Assembly: GCA_947644305.1 (NCBI GenBank)
Contig: CANRYS010000002.1
Coordinates: forward strand, 62,001 to 126,000
Source: an uncultured Roseburia sp.
GTDB lineage: Bacteria > Bacillota > Clostridia > Lachnospirales > Lachnospiraceae
Direction: 5' to 3'
DNA: 64,000 nt
In this document: positions 7,200-14,320 of the stretch, piece after piece
How positions within the stretch are numbered: the stretch's first letter is position 1
How the letters are laid out: every line of letters starts with the position of its first letter
The notes under the pieces: model-generated
The model's database searches: none
What the model saw: only the letters and a program-made list of their open reading frames with translations
Told to the model about the DNA's origin: nothing
Translations under genes and position numbers: made by a program

Positions 7200-7650
7200 A
7201 GACATAAAGAAAGAACTAAAAGGACAAGGCTTCACTTGCAAGCAAATGAAAGCAATGGTAAGACAAAACAATTATCTTGACGGGCTGACACTATATTTAT
7301 CTTTATGGAACTATGACAATCACGAGAAATGGCACTTGTGGAACTGGGAAGACAGCATTGACGAAAAAGTAATGTGCGCACTATACGAAGCGGAACAGTA
7401 CCACCCAATGCCGAGGTACAAACACGATTTTGAGCGATTCAAAACAGACTGGATAAATGGGGAATACGACCCCGGTTGTAGCTTTACACTTCCTCTGGAA
7501 CAGGTAGAAGTTTTGGAAGTATTGCAAGAGGAATTAGACAACGTAGACCATAGCAAAGTAAAAAGGGAAGTAGAACGGGCGAAGAACGCGCACCGGGACA
7601 AGAGAAGAAAGCAGAGGGCAACAAAGAAAAAACACAGAAAACGGAGGTGA
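7138..7650 (+). CDS. Hypothetical phage protein (170 aa)
   Basis: GTG at 7138 has ACGGAGGGAACAAA before it. The 170-residue product contains YLSLWNYDNHEKWHLWNWED, an acidic middle, and a very basic C-terminus (KRRKQRATKKKHRKRR) suited to nucleic-acid binding. I do not recognise the family. It overlaps the zinc-ribbon gene and is followed 4 bp later by another small gene. Confidence 0.6.
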   Translation: MEEYKPKIVKAKLHTAGKTYEDIKKELKGQGFTCKQMKAMVRQNNYLDGLTLYLSLWNYDNHEKWHLWNWEDSIDEKVMCALYEAEQYHPMPRYKHDFERFKTDWINGEYDPGCSFTLPLEQVEVLEVLQEELDNVDHSKVKREVERAKNAHRDKRRKQRATKKKHRKRR

Positions 7651-7654
7651 CAGC

Positions 7655-7822
7655 ATGGGGAGGAAACACTACAGCGGGAAAGAATTGTTGTATAGGCGCG
7701 CGCTGGACCGGCAGAAAGAGGAAAAGAAGACACAGCCGCGCAATAGGTTAAGGCAGCAGTTAAAAATAGCAAATAGCGCAAAAGAAGCAGTAAAACAGGA
7801 AAAGGAAAGGCAGAAAAAATAA
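7655..7822 (+). CDS. Small basic protein (55 aa)
   Basis: ATG at 7655 follows ACGGAGGTGACAGC; TAA at 7820-7822. The 55-residue product (MGRKHYSGKELLYRRALDRQ) is strongly basic and helical, with a Lys/Glu/Gln-rich end. No recognisable domain. The optimal ribosome site and tight packing (2-bp gap to the next ATG) support it as a real gene. Confidence 0.55.
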   Translation: MGRKHYSGKELLYRRALDRQKEEKKTQPRNRLRQQLKIANSAKEAVKQEKERQKK

Positions 7823-7824
7823 AA

Positions 7825-7974
7825 ATGGACATACTCATATTTTTGATAAAAGGGCTGATAGCGCTGGCGATACTGGCGGTAGCGCTGATTCTGATAGTTA
7901 TAGCAAAGGCAGCGTATAAATACATAATCATGGAAAAAGAAGCAGAACTGCGACACAGGGAAAATAAAAAGTAG
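7825..7974 (+). CDS. Small single-pass membrane protein (49 aa)
   Basis: ATG at 7825 begins MDILIFLIKGLIALAILAVA, one long hydrophobic helix of about 25 residues, followed by a charged tail (EKEAELRHRENKK). TAG ends the frame at 7972-7974, one base before the first palindromic operator. It could be a superinfection-exclusion or lysis-modulating peptide; that is a guess from size and topology. Confidence 0.5.
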   Translation: MDILIFLIKGLIALAILAVALILIVIAKAAYKYIIMEKEAELRHRENKK

Positions 7975-8065
7975 ATACTTCCGTAAGTATACAGATTGCA
8001 CAAATATACTTCCGTAAGATTATGCAGTTTGCATATTGATTTTATACTTCCGTAAGTATAAAATA
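7975..8065 (+). promoter_or_regulatory. Promoter with three palindromic operators (cluster A)
   Basis: The 12-mer TACTTCCGTAAG, core of the palindrome ATACTTCCGTAAGTAT, starts at 7976, 8007 and 8045. A promoter TTGATT (8036-8041), 17 bp, TAAAAT (8059-8064) has the third copy exactly in its spacer. It reads toward the gene at 8107 and possibly parAB. The same element recurs near 40,250 and 41,250. Confidence 0.75.
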
Positions 8066-8106
8066 GTAGACAGTTAAAGAAAACAAACGAACGGAGGTAA
8101 AAGGAT

Positions 8107-8385
8107 ATGACAAAGAAAGCATTGAAAGAAGTGTACAAGGAATGGAACAGGGAAATAACGAAGCTGGACAGCAGGAAAGACGAAATCTTTGAAACATTGA
8201 AAGATATGTGTGAAAAGGACGGAGACGGAAACAGATGGTGTTGTCTTCAAACGTTAGTCGAAAAGTTGACAAAAACAGGAAACGGATTCAAAGCAATGCA
8301 GTTAATGGGGGAATATTACGAGATAGAGGGACAGCATAAAGCATTGATGAATTTTGCGAAAGCAACAAATAATTTTGAAATCTAA
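8107..8385 (+). CDS. Hypothetical protein controlled by the palindrome promoter (92 aa)
   Basis: ATG at 8107 follows ACGGAGGTAAAAGGAT. The 92-residue product (MTKKALKEVYKEWNREITKL) is charged and mostly helical, with a Cys-Cys pair in DGNRWCCLQTLVEKL. Its C-terminus (GQHKALMNFAKATNNFEI) is also helical. It is the first gene after promoter cluster A, so it belongs to the same regulon as the leftward operon and the RHH protein. Function unknown. Confidence 0.6.
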   Translation: MTKKALKEVYKEWNREITKLDSRKDEIFETLKDMCEKDGDGNRWCCLQTLVEKLTKTGNGFKAMQLMGEYYEIEGQHKALMNFAKATNNFEI

Positions 8386-8474
8386 TTTTATAGTATAGCT
8401 CCAATGAACACAAACAATGAAGATATTATTATTGCGTGTTTCCGAGACGACGAGACGGAATGGGAATAAAGGAC

Positions 8475-8540
8475 GTGCCGGAAGCCGGACGGGGCAGCAG
8501 TACTTATACTGTGGGGCTGGTTCAATTCCAGCCCGGCACA
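8475..8540 (+). tRNA. tRNA-like element, degenerate central arms
   Basis: A perfect 7-bp acceptor stem (GTGCCGG at 8475-8481 with CCGGCAC at 8533-8539) and a perfect T-arm (GCTGG-TTCAATT-CCAGC, 8516-8532) are present, with discriminator A at 8540 and no encoded CCA. The total is 66 nt, short for a tRNA. The D-arm would have 3 bp (GCC/GGC). The central hairpin CAGTA-CTTA-TACTG does not give a 7-nt anticodon loop, so no anticodon can be assigned. It may be a decayed or non-canonical phage tRNA. Confidence 0.5.
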
Positions 8541-8587
8541 TTGCTGGGAACAATAAAAAACAACATACCAGACAGGAGGAATGACAC

Positions 8588-9349
8588 ATGAAAACATTAT
8601 CTATTATCAACCTAAAAGGCGGAGTGGCAAAGACTATTTCTAGTATCAACATAGCGCACATACTGGCAGCAGTACATGGATTCAAAGTTCTTTTAATTGA
8701 TAACGACAAGCAGGGGAACGCAAGCAAATTTTTAGGGCGTCACAGCTACGAGCATACCGGAACAGCAGAACTAATGACAGAACGCGGCGTAGATATGGCG
8801 GAAATTATTCAACATACGGACTACGACGGGCTGGACATTATAACAGCGAATATGAATCTTATGCGGGCAAACTTAGAAGTATCGCTTGACCAGAAAAGAC
8901 CGCAGCAGACAAGGTTCAGAACGGCGCTGAAAAGCGTACAAGACAAATACGACTACTGCATTATAGATAATGCGCCGGACTTAAACATATCAACGATAAA
9001 TGCGCTTGTGGCGTCAAATGAAGTAATGGTCCCGATTACGATTGATGATTTTGCCCTTGACGGGCTGGAAGAGTTGGCAGAGCAAATAGAGAATACAAAA
9101 GAGGAACTAAACAGCGATTTAGTTTTCCGGGGCTGCTTTGTAACGCAGTACGAGAAACAGAACGAAGCGGACAGGTACGGTGAGGAATATTTGCAAAACC
9201 TAAAGCACCCGCTTTTCAAGACACATATCAGAAAGACACCAAAAGTTAAACCAAGCACGTTTTACCGCGAACCAATACTGATATATTCCCCGCGGTGCGC
9301 AGCGTCAACAGATTACAAAGAACTGGTGGAAGAATATTTGAAAATGTGA
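8588..9349 (+). CDS. ParA-family partition ATPase
   Basis: ATG at 8588 follows CAGGAGGAATGACAC. The 253-residue protein has the deviant Walker A KGGVAKT near residue 11, the A' motif LIDNDKQGNAS and Walker B in YDYCIIDNAPD. These define a ParA/Soj ATPase that binds DNA and positions plasmid or phage genomes. It is followed after 37 bp by ParB. A partition pair in an integrated phage suggests the excised genome can persist as a plasmid. Confidence 0.92.
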   Translation: MKTLSIINLKGGVAKTISSINIAHILAAVHGFKVLLIDNDKQGNASKFLGRHSYEHTGTAELMTERGVDMAEIIQHTDYDGLDIITANMNLMRANLEVSLDQKRPQQTRFRTALKSVQDKYDYCIIDNAPDLNISTINALVASNEVMVPITIDDFALDGLEELAEQIENTKEELNSDLVFRGCFVTQYEKQNEADRYGEEYLQNLKHPLFKTHIRKTPKVKPSTFYREPILIYSPRCAASTDYKELVEEYLKM

Positions 9350-9386
9350 CCGAATTGGACACGAAAACAGATAGGAGGAATGAAGT

Positions 9387-10808
9387 ATGGTAGCAAAGAA
9401 AGCGTCAATCATGGACATATTAAACCAGCGTTCAAAGGAGAAAGCAGAAGCAGAAAAGAACGCACCGGAAAAAGAGAAAAGCACAACGCAGAAAAAGTTA
9501 TACATAGACCTTTACGACATTATCCCGGAAGAAAAAAACTTCTACAACACCGAAAAGGATTTAGACTGGCTGAAATGGTCAATAGAGCTGCAAGGGCTGA
9601 TAGAACCGTTAGTAGTAACGCCGGACGGAAGCGGAAAATACAAGCTGGTATCTGGACATAGAAGACGCCTTGCACTTCTTGAACTGGTAAAAGAGGGAAA
9701 AGAACGCTTCCGGGATGTGGAATGTAGTATAAGGGATAAGGCAATAACAGAGACGGAAGAAATTATGAACCGTCTGGCAATGATTATGGCAAACGGCTAT
9801 AGGGACAAATCGGACTGGGAACGCATGACAGAAGTCATAGAAACGGAAGCACTCGTGCTGAAACTGAAAGAGCAAATGAATATAAAAGGCAGGACGCGTG
9901 ACCTGTTGGCGGAAATCATAGGAAGCAAGCCAGCACAAGTAGGGAGATACAAGGCAATTTATAACAATCTGTCAGAAGAGTTGATGGAACTATTCAGAGA
10001 AGAAAAGGTAGGAGTTTCAGCAATTTATGAAGCGTCCGGGCTTGGGGAAGAATGGCAGAAAAAAGCGTATAAGGAATACAAAAAAACAGGGGAGTTGTCG
10101 CTAAACGACATTGCAAGGCTGAAAAGGCTGGAAAGAGACGCGCAGGGTGTACCGGGGCAAATAAGCACGGCAGAAGAACAGGAACAACAACCGGAATCAG
10201 AAGAGACAGCGGAAGCTGAACCAGAAGAAGAAACCGGGCTGGAAGAACAAGGGGAAGAAGAATACTTTGAACCAGAGCCGGAAACGTTGACTTCTATCTG
10301 CTACAGCTGCGATAGATACGAAGAGTGCTACGAGAAAAAAGCAACGGTGCGCCAGTGTAACGCATACATTGACCGGGAAGAAGAGAGAAAGACAGAAGAA
10401 CAGCGCTACGAAGAAGAGCAAGCAAAGATTGACGCAGAAACGAGGAAGAAGCTGCGAGAGCAGAAACAGGAAGAAAAGATGGACAATTTGCCGGGCAACA
10501 CACATAAGCAGCGGGATATACGCCTTGCGCGTTCACAATATGAAGAAATAGAAAGCGGTGCATTATCTTTTCTTCTTCTGAAAAAAGACAATTTCAGCGT
10601 AGGCGAAGAATTGACATTGCCGGAATATGCAGACGGGCAAGAAACAGGAAGAACACTAAAACTAAAAATAACATACATCATGGACGACAGAACGGGGCTT
10701 GATGATGAATATTGCATTATAGGATTTTGGCTTATGGGCTGCGCAACAACGGCAGCAGAAGAAGCAGGAACAGACGCAGTACAGCCAGCATTATTGCCGG
10801 GGGTATAG
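9387..10808 (+). CDS. ParB-like nuclease-fold protein with C-terminal DUF3850-like domain
   Basis: ATG at 9387 follows ATAGGAGGAATGAAGT. Residues 35-200 form the ParB core: LYDIIPEEKNFYN, IELQGLIEPLVV, and VSGHRRRLALLEL, the CTP-binding box. A helix-turn-helix region follows (LAEIIGSKPAQVGRYKAI). An acidic linker, a Cys cluster (CYSCDRYEECYEKK) and a last domain of about 85 residues (HKQRDIRLARSQYEEI to YCIIGFWLMGC) resemble DUF3850, an ASCH-like RNA-binding fold. The 473-residue length is long for ParB. It pairs with ParA; no parS site could be assigned. Confidence 0.85.
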   Translation: MVAKKASIMDILNQRSKEKAEAEKNAPEKEKSTTQKKLYIDLYDIIPEEKNFYNTEKDLDWLKWSIELQGLIEPLVVTPDGSGKYKLVSGHRRRLALLELVKEGKERFRDVECSIRDKAITETEEIMNRLAMIMANGYRDKSDWERMTEVIETEALVLKLKEQMNIKGRTRDLLAEIIGSKPAQVGRYKAIYNNLSEELMELFREEKVGVSAIYEASGLGEEWQKKAYKEYKKTGELSLNDIARLKRLERDAQGVPGQISTAEEQEQQPESEETAEAEPEEETGLEEQGEEEYFEPEPETLTSICYSCDRYEECYEKKATVRQCNAYIDREEERKTEEQRYEEEQAKIDAETRKKLREQKQEEKMDNLPGNTHKQRDIRLARSQYEEIESGALSFLLLKKDNFSVGEELTLPEYADGQETGRTLKLKITYIMDDRTGLDDEYCIIGFWLMGCATTAAEEAGTDAVQPALLPGV

Positions 10809-10819
10809 GAGGAAAAGCA

Positions 10820-11080
10820 ATGCAGGAAATAAAAAGATACCGCTGTATAAAAGAGTGCGATTTTGAACTATGCGACGACGACGGATTTACAATGGACGGA
10901 AAATACAAAACCGTAGAACCGGGAAGCATATGGCAAGAAAGCAAATATATGATAGCGGGAGGTTCAGACAGCGTACATTTAGACAGAGAAGCAACAGGAC
11001 AAAACAAAGGGGAGTGGTGTGAACCGACAAAAGAAACACTGGAGAAGTGTTTTGAACAAATTAAAAGTATTTACGCATAG
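10820..11080 (+). CDS. Hypothetical phage protein (86 aa)
   Basis: ATG at 10820 follows ATAGGAGGAAAAGC. The product starts MQEIKRYRCIKECDFELCDD and continues with KYKTVEPGSIWQESKYMI, a compact beta-rich pattern with three Cys. It ends with LEKCFEQIKSIYA. This type of short protein is common in clostridial prophage early operons, but its role is not known to me. Confidence 0.6.
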   Translation: MQEIKRYRCIKECDFELCDDDGFTMDGKYKTVEPGSIWQESKYMIAGGSDSVHLDREATGQNKGEWCEPTKETLEKCFEQIKSIYA

Positions 11081-11094
11081 AAGGAACAGAGAGA

Positions 11095-11334
11095 ATGGAA
11101 AAATTTATCAAAGACGCTACGAAAGCGTACATCATTGCATATAATACGGCAATGGAAATGACACACAACGCAAATATGGCAATGAATATAGCAGCTTGCG
11201 TAACTATGTCTTTCATGCAAATTACAAAGCCACAGGAACAAGAAACAAACCCAATGGCAGCAGTTATGGTAGCAGTGGGGCAAATATTGACAAAGCAGAA
11301 CAAGGAAGAACAGGAGGAAACAAATAATGAATAA
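11095..11334 (+). CDS. Hypothetical helical protein (79 aa)
   Basis: ATG at 11095 follows AGGAACAGAGAG. The 79-residue product is Ala/Met-rich and helical (MEKFIKDATKAYIIAYNTA, then HNANMAMNIAACVTMSFM), with a Glu/Gln-rich tail. Hydrophobicity is too low for a clear membrane helix. It overlaps the next start by 8 bp. Function unknown. Confidence 0.55.
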   Translation: MEKFIKDATKAYIIAYNTAMEMTHNANMAMNIAACVTMSFMQITKPQEQETNPMAAVMVAVGQILTKQNKEEQEETNNE

Positions 11335-11668
11335 AGTGGGAATGAATTGCAGTCTGAACGACACAAAAGAGCTGAAAAAGCTGATTCTGGAGAATCCAGA
11401 CTTGCCACTTCTGATATTTGCTGGAGAAAACGCGAACACAGGAGAATACTGTTACGAATCGACAGAAGCAAGCGTGCGAGGAATTGAAAAGCTGACGCTA
11501 TACAATGACGTATGGCAGGACGAAGGAGACTTCCGCGAAGCGTTACAAGAAAATTTGTGTGACGAAGAAAAATATGCAGAATTGACAGATAAAGAGTTTG
11601 AAGCAGCGATTGAAGAGATTGTAAAAGAAACAGAGTTTGTAGAAGCAATAGTAATATACGTCGGATAG
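11327..11668 (+). CDS. Hypothetical phage protein (113 aa)
   Basis: ATG at 11327 has CAGGAGGAAACAAATA before it. The 113-residue product begins MNKVGMNCSLNDTKELKKL and has the segment LENPDLPLLIFAGENANTGE, typical of a small acidic phage family of unknown function. It overlaps the preceding gene by 8 bp and is followed 19 bp later by the coiled-coil gene. Confidence 0.6.
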   Translation: MNKVGMNCSLNDTKELKKLILENPDLPLLIFAGENANTGEYCYESTEASVRGIEKLTLYNDVWQDEGDFREALQENLCDEEKYAELTDKEFEAAIEEIVKETEFVEAIVIYVG

Positions 11669-11687
11669 AAAGAAACGGAGGTATGAA

Positions 11688-12224
11688 ATGTTTGGACTAA
11701 AAAAGAAAAAAGAAAAAGAGCGGATAGAAGCAAGGGAAGAAAAGACCGGAATGGTGGAATATGTAAGGATAGACAGTATACAAGCGCACTTGGTAGATGT
11801 TTTGGAAGAAAACAGAAGACTAAAAGAAGCAATGAAACAGAGAGACGAAACACATTTCAGCGATATGAGGAAAAAAGAAAAGGAAAAGGAAATAGCACTG
11901 ATAGAAGCGGACGAGTGGAAGAAAAGGGCGGCAGAAAAAGAAAATGAAATAAAAAAGCTGAAAAAAGAAATTGACAGACAAGACAAAGAACTGGAACAGC
12001 TAAAAAACATGGAAAATCACTTGAAAACAGAAGCGGAAATGGCAAAGGCAGAATCAGAAAGAGTTATAAAGAGACAATCGGAAAAAGAAGAAAATTTAAG
12101 ATGGTTGGAAAGAGCGGTAAAAAAATATATGGAAAACGACTGGAAGAAAATGACAAAGACGCAAATAATAGACATCTTAAAAACGATAGTAAGCGAAAAT
12201 GGGGAGGGAAAGAAAGAGCAGTAA
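11688..12224 (+). CDS. Coiled-coil phage protein
   Basis: ATG at 11688 follows ACGGAGGTATGAA. After a basic start (MFGLKKKKEKERIEAREEK), residues 45-150 form a long Lys/Glu heptad region indicating a coiled coil. The C-terminal 30 residues (DWKKMTKTQIIDILKTI) look helical and globular. Probably oligomeric; no enzymatic motif. Confidence 0.6.
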   Translation: MFGLKKKKEKERIEAREEKTGMVEYVRIDSIQAHLVDVLEENRRLKEAMKQRDETHFSDMRKKEKEKEIALIEADEWKKRAAEKENEIKKLKKEIDRQDKELEQLKNMENHLKTEAEMAKAESERVIKRQSEKEENLRWLERAVKKYMENDWKKMTKTQIIDILKTIVSENGEGKKEQ

Positions 12225-12261
12225 ACAGGGCTTGTTTGAAAAGAAACGGAGGAATAGCAGA

Positions 12262-12732
12262 ATGGACTATGAAAAAGTAATACGTTTTTTAGAAATGTAT
12301 TCAAGGATTGACGGGAATGTGCATTTTTTGAAAAAGTGCATAAAAGGATTGCATGACGAATACTACACGCAGCTTTCCGGTACAAACTACGACGGACTAC
12401 CAACAGGCAAGAACAATATTTCCAATGTAACAGAGAATCTGGCGCTGAACATTCCAGATGGTGTATCAGAGGGAATAAAAAGCTACGAAGCGCAGATTTC
12501 AGAACTGCAAAAACTGAAAGCGGAGATATTACGGGAAATATCGCGCTTAAAATACGTTCAAAAATCAGTGATTTTCGACAAATACATAAACGGGCTAAAA
12601 TGGGAACAAGTTGCAGTACGAAATCACTACACAAGCAGGCATTGTAAAAACATACGCCGGGAAGCTGTAAAATGCCTTGCGGAAAGATTTGAAAAGAACG
12701 AAACAATATCAAAATTCAAAATTACAGCGTGA
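12262..12732 (+). CDS. RinA/ArpU-type late transcription regulator (sigma-70 region 4-like)
   Basis: ATG at 12262 follows ACGGAGGAATAGCAGA. The 156-residue protein has an N-terminal helical half and a C-terminal sigma-region-4-like helix-turn-helix: SVIFDKYINGLKWEQVAV, then SRHCKNIRREAVKCL. Proteins of this class (DUF1492, ArpU, RinA) sit just before the terminase in Firmicute phages and switch on packaging and structural genes. Its position before a terminator and the terminase genes fits exactly. Confidence 0.75.
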   Translation: MDYEKVIRFLEMYSRIDGNVHFLKKCIKGLHDEYYTQLSGTNYDGLPTGKNNISNVTENLALNIPDGVSEGIKSYEAQISELQKLKAEILREISRLKYVQKSVIFDKYINGLKWEQVAVRNHYTSRHCKNIRREAVKCLAERFEKNETISKFKITA

Positions 12733-12785
12733 AAACATATGCTATTCCGCTGATAGAATAAAGACGGAAAACAAGCCTAATATTC

Positions 12786-12828
12786 AATACACTTTGATTT
12801 TCAATTTTCAAAGTGTATTATTTTTTCT
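12786..12828 (+). terminator. Rho-independent terminator after the late regulator
   Basis: AATACACTTTGA (12786-12797) pairs perfectly with TCAAAGTGTATT (12808-12819) around a TTTTCAATTT loop, followed by ATTTTTTCTTTTT. It separates the early operon from the packaging genes. Confidence 0.8.
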
Positions 12829-12886
12829 TTTTCCGGCAGGAAGAAGAAACCGAGTTTTCAGAAAACGAACGAAAGGAAGTGTAGAC

Positions 12887-13699
12887 ATGGGAAGACCGAG
12901 AAACCCAGAAAGGGACAAGTCGCTAAAAAGATACCTTGAAAGCGACGGGAAAATAACAACAAAAGAACTGGCAGAACAGGCAGGAGTACCAGAAGCGAGG
13001 ATAAGAAAATGGAAGTCGCAAGACAAGTGGGAAGAAGCACTGAAAAAGAAGCCGAGAAAAAGAGGGGGACAAAAAGGAAATAGGAACGCAGCCGGAAAGA
13101 CACCAGCAAAGAAAGGGAATAAAAACGCGGTTACGCATGGGGCATATGCGGCAGCAGGGCTAGACGATATAGACCCGGCGAAAGCGGAAGAAATAATGCG
13201 TGGGAATACGGGCGCAGCAGAACGAATGACAGAAGAACTAAAAGCCCTTTTGATACGGCGCGCATATCTTGAACAGCTGGTAGAGAAATACCAAGAAGAG
13301 GAAGCAGAAGAAAAGTATTATGTAGATAAGATAGTACACATGATTGTACCAAAAGGGCTGGACGATATAGAAGCAGAGAAGGACACAGGCAAAGAGAGTG
13401 ACGTTATAGACCCGGACGAACAGGGGAAGAATCCAGAGAAAATGAAGACAGCTATGAAATCTATAGTGAAGTCAAGCGCGTTTGACAGGCGTCAGAAAGT
13501 AGAAGCAGAACTAAACCGAATACATGGGCGAATCATAAAGCAGCTTGATAGCATGAAGTCATACGAACTAGAGCGGCAGAGGATAGACATAGAAGAGCGA
13601 CGGCTACAGCTGGCACAGGCGAAAGCGACAGGTGCGTTTGATGTTGAAGACGAAGAGACGGAAGAAATTATTGAAGACGAAGACAAAGAAGAAATATAA
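12887..13699 (+). CDS. Terminase small subunit-like protein (PBSX type)
   Basis: ATG at 12887 follows AAAGGAAGTGTAGAC. The N-terminus (MGRPRNPERDKSLKRYLES) and helix-turn-helix KELAEQAGVPEARIRKWKSQ match PBSX-type small terminase subunits, which recognise packaging DNA. The segment GNKNAVTHGAY near residue 85 is a signature of that family. The 270-residue length and acidic C-terminus are usual. A second small-terminase candidate (Nu1-like) follows directly, which is unusual. Confidence 0.75.
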   Translation: MGRPRNPERDKSLKRYLESDGKITTKELAEQAGVPEARIRKWKSQDKWEEALKKKPRKRGGQKGNRNAAGKTPAKKGNKNAVTHGAYAAAGLDDIDPAKAEEIMRGNTGAAERMTEELKALLIRRAYLEQLVEKYQEEEAEEKYYVDKIVHMIVPKGLDDIEAEKDTGKESDVIDPDEQGKNPEKMKTAMKSIVKSSAFDRRQKVEAELNRIHGRIIKQLDSMKSYELERQRIDIEERRLQLAQAKATGAFDVEDEETEEIIEDEDKEEI

Positions 13700-13714
13700 A
13701 GCCGGAATAGGTTC

Positions 13715-13790
13715 TTTCAGCGCGGCGCTAGTCTTGCGGGTACAGCGACGCCCAAAGGTCGCCTAGCCGCGAGGGGATTTTTCTACTGGG
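13715..13790. other. GC-rich structured intergenic element (possible cos or RNA)
   Basis: Between the two small-terminase genes, CGCGGCGCTAG (from 13720) can pair with CTAGCCGCG (13763-13771) with a small bulge, and GCGAC/GTCGC forms an inner stem. GGGGATTTTT follows, so it may be a terminator. Its position just before the Nu1-like and GpA-like genes also matches a cos or terminase-binding region. GCCGGAAT occurs on both flanks. Confidence 0.35.
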
Positions 13791-13825
13791 GAAATTGCCG
13801 GAATTTTTTTAAGGGGGTGTATTTT

Positions 13826-14320
13826 TTGAAAATTTATACGGTCAAAGTAATTGCAAGCTGGCTGGACATGACAGAACGAAACGTGCGCCACCTTGTAAAA
13901 AAGAAAGTGTTGACAGAATACAGACCGGGACTATTCAGACTGAAAGAAAATGTGCGCGCCTATATAAATTATTTACGAAAACAGGGACCAGAACAGGAGG
14001 AAGAACCGGACTACAACAAGGAACGTGCACTGATGGTGCGGACGAAGAGGGAAACGGCAGAACTAGAACTGAAACTGCGAAAAAACGAATTGCACCAGTC
14101 GGAAGACATTGAACTGATAATGTCGGATATGCTTCTACGCTTCCGAACAAAGCTAATGTCGATACCAGCGAAGCAAAGTCCGATTCTGGCGGAAAAAGAA
14201 GACCAGAAAGAAGTATTTAAGATTCTGAAAACAGCGATTGACGAAGCGCTGGACGAACTATCAAATTATGATACGGCGTTCGGAGACAACGACGAAGAGG
14301 TGGAAGAACGTGCAGACTAA
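13826..14320 (+). CDS. Phage terminase small subunit, Nu1-like
   Basis: TTG at 13826 lies 9 bases after AAGGGGG; a GTG at 13817 is possible. Residues 5-45 (KVIASWLDMTERNVRHLVKK, then FRLKENVRAYINYLRK) are a winged-helix DNA-binding domain like lambda Nu1. The middle (ALMVRTKRETAELELKLRKN) and the C-terminal helices also fit Nu1. Nu1 partners with GpA-type large subunits, and such a gene follows with an 11-bp overlap. Confidence 0.8.
   Translation: MKIYTVKVIASWLDMTERNVRHLVKKKVLTEYRPGLFRLKENVRAYINYLRKQGPEQEEEPDYNKERALMVRTKRETAELELKLRKNELHQSEDIELIMSDMLLRFRTKLMSIPAKQSPILAEKEDQKEVFKILKTAIDEALDELSNYDTAFGDNDEEVEERAD

Noticed and set aside
8475-8540. tRNA-like element as an amber suppressor explaining the RT TAG
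   Set aside because: No CTA anticodon is present in the central hairpin and no proper 7-nt loop forms.
8302-8727. Minus-strand frame containing CRAGIEPAPQYKY
   Set aside because: It is the antisense reading of the tRNA-like T-arm, a familiar artefact.
12677-12886. Upstream extension of the PBSX-type small terminase
   Set aside because: It would cross a strong terminator and overlap the regulator gene; ATG 12887 has a good ribosome site and the family N-terminus.
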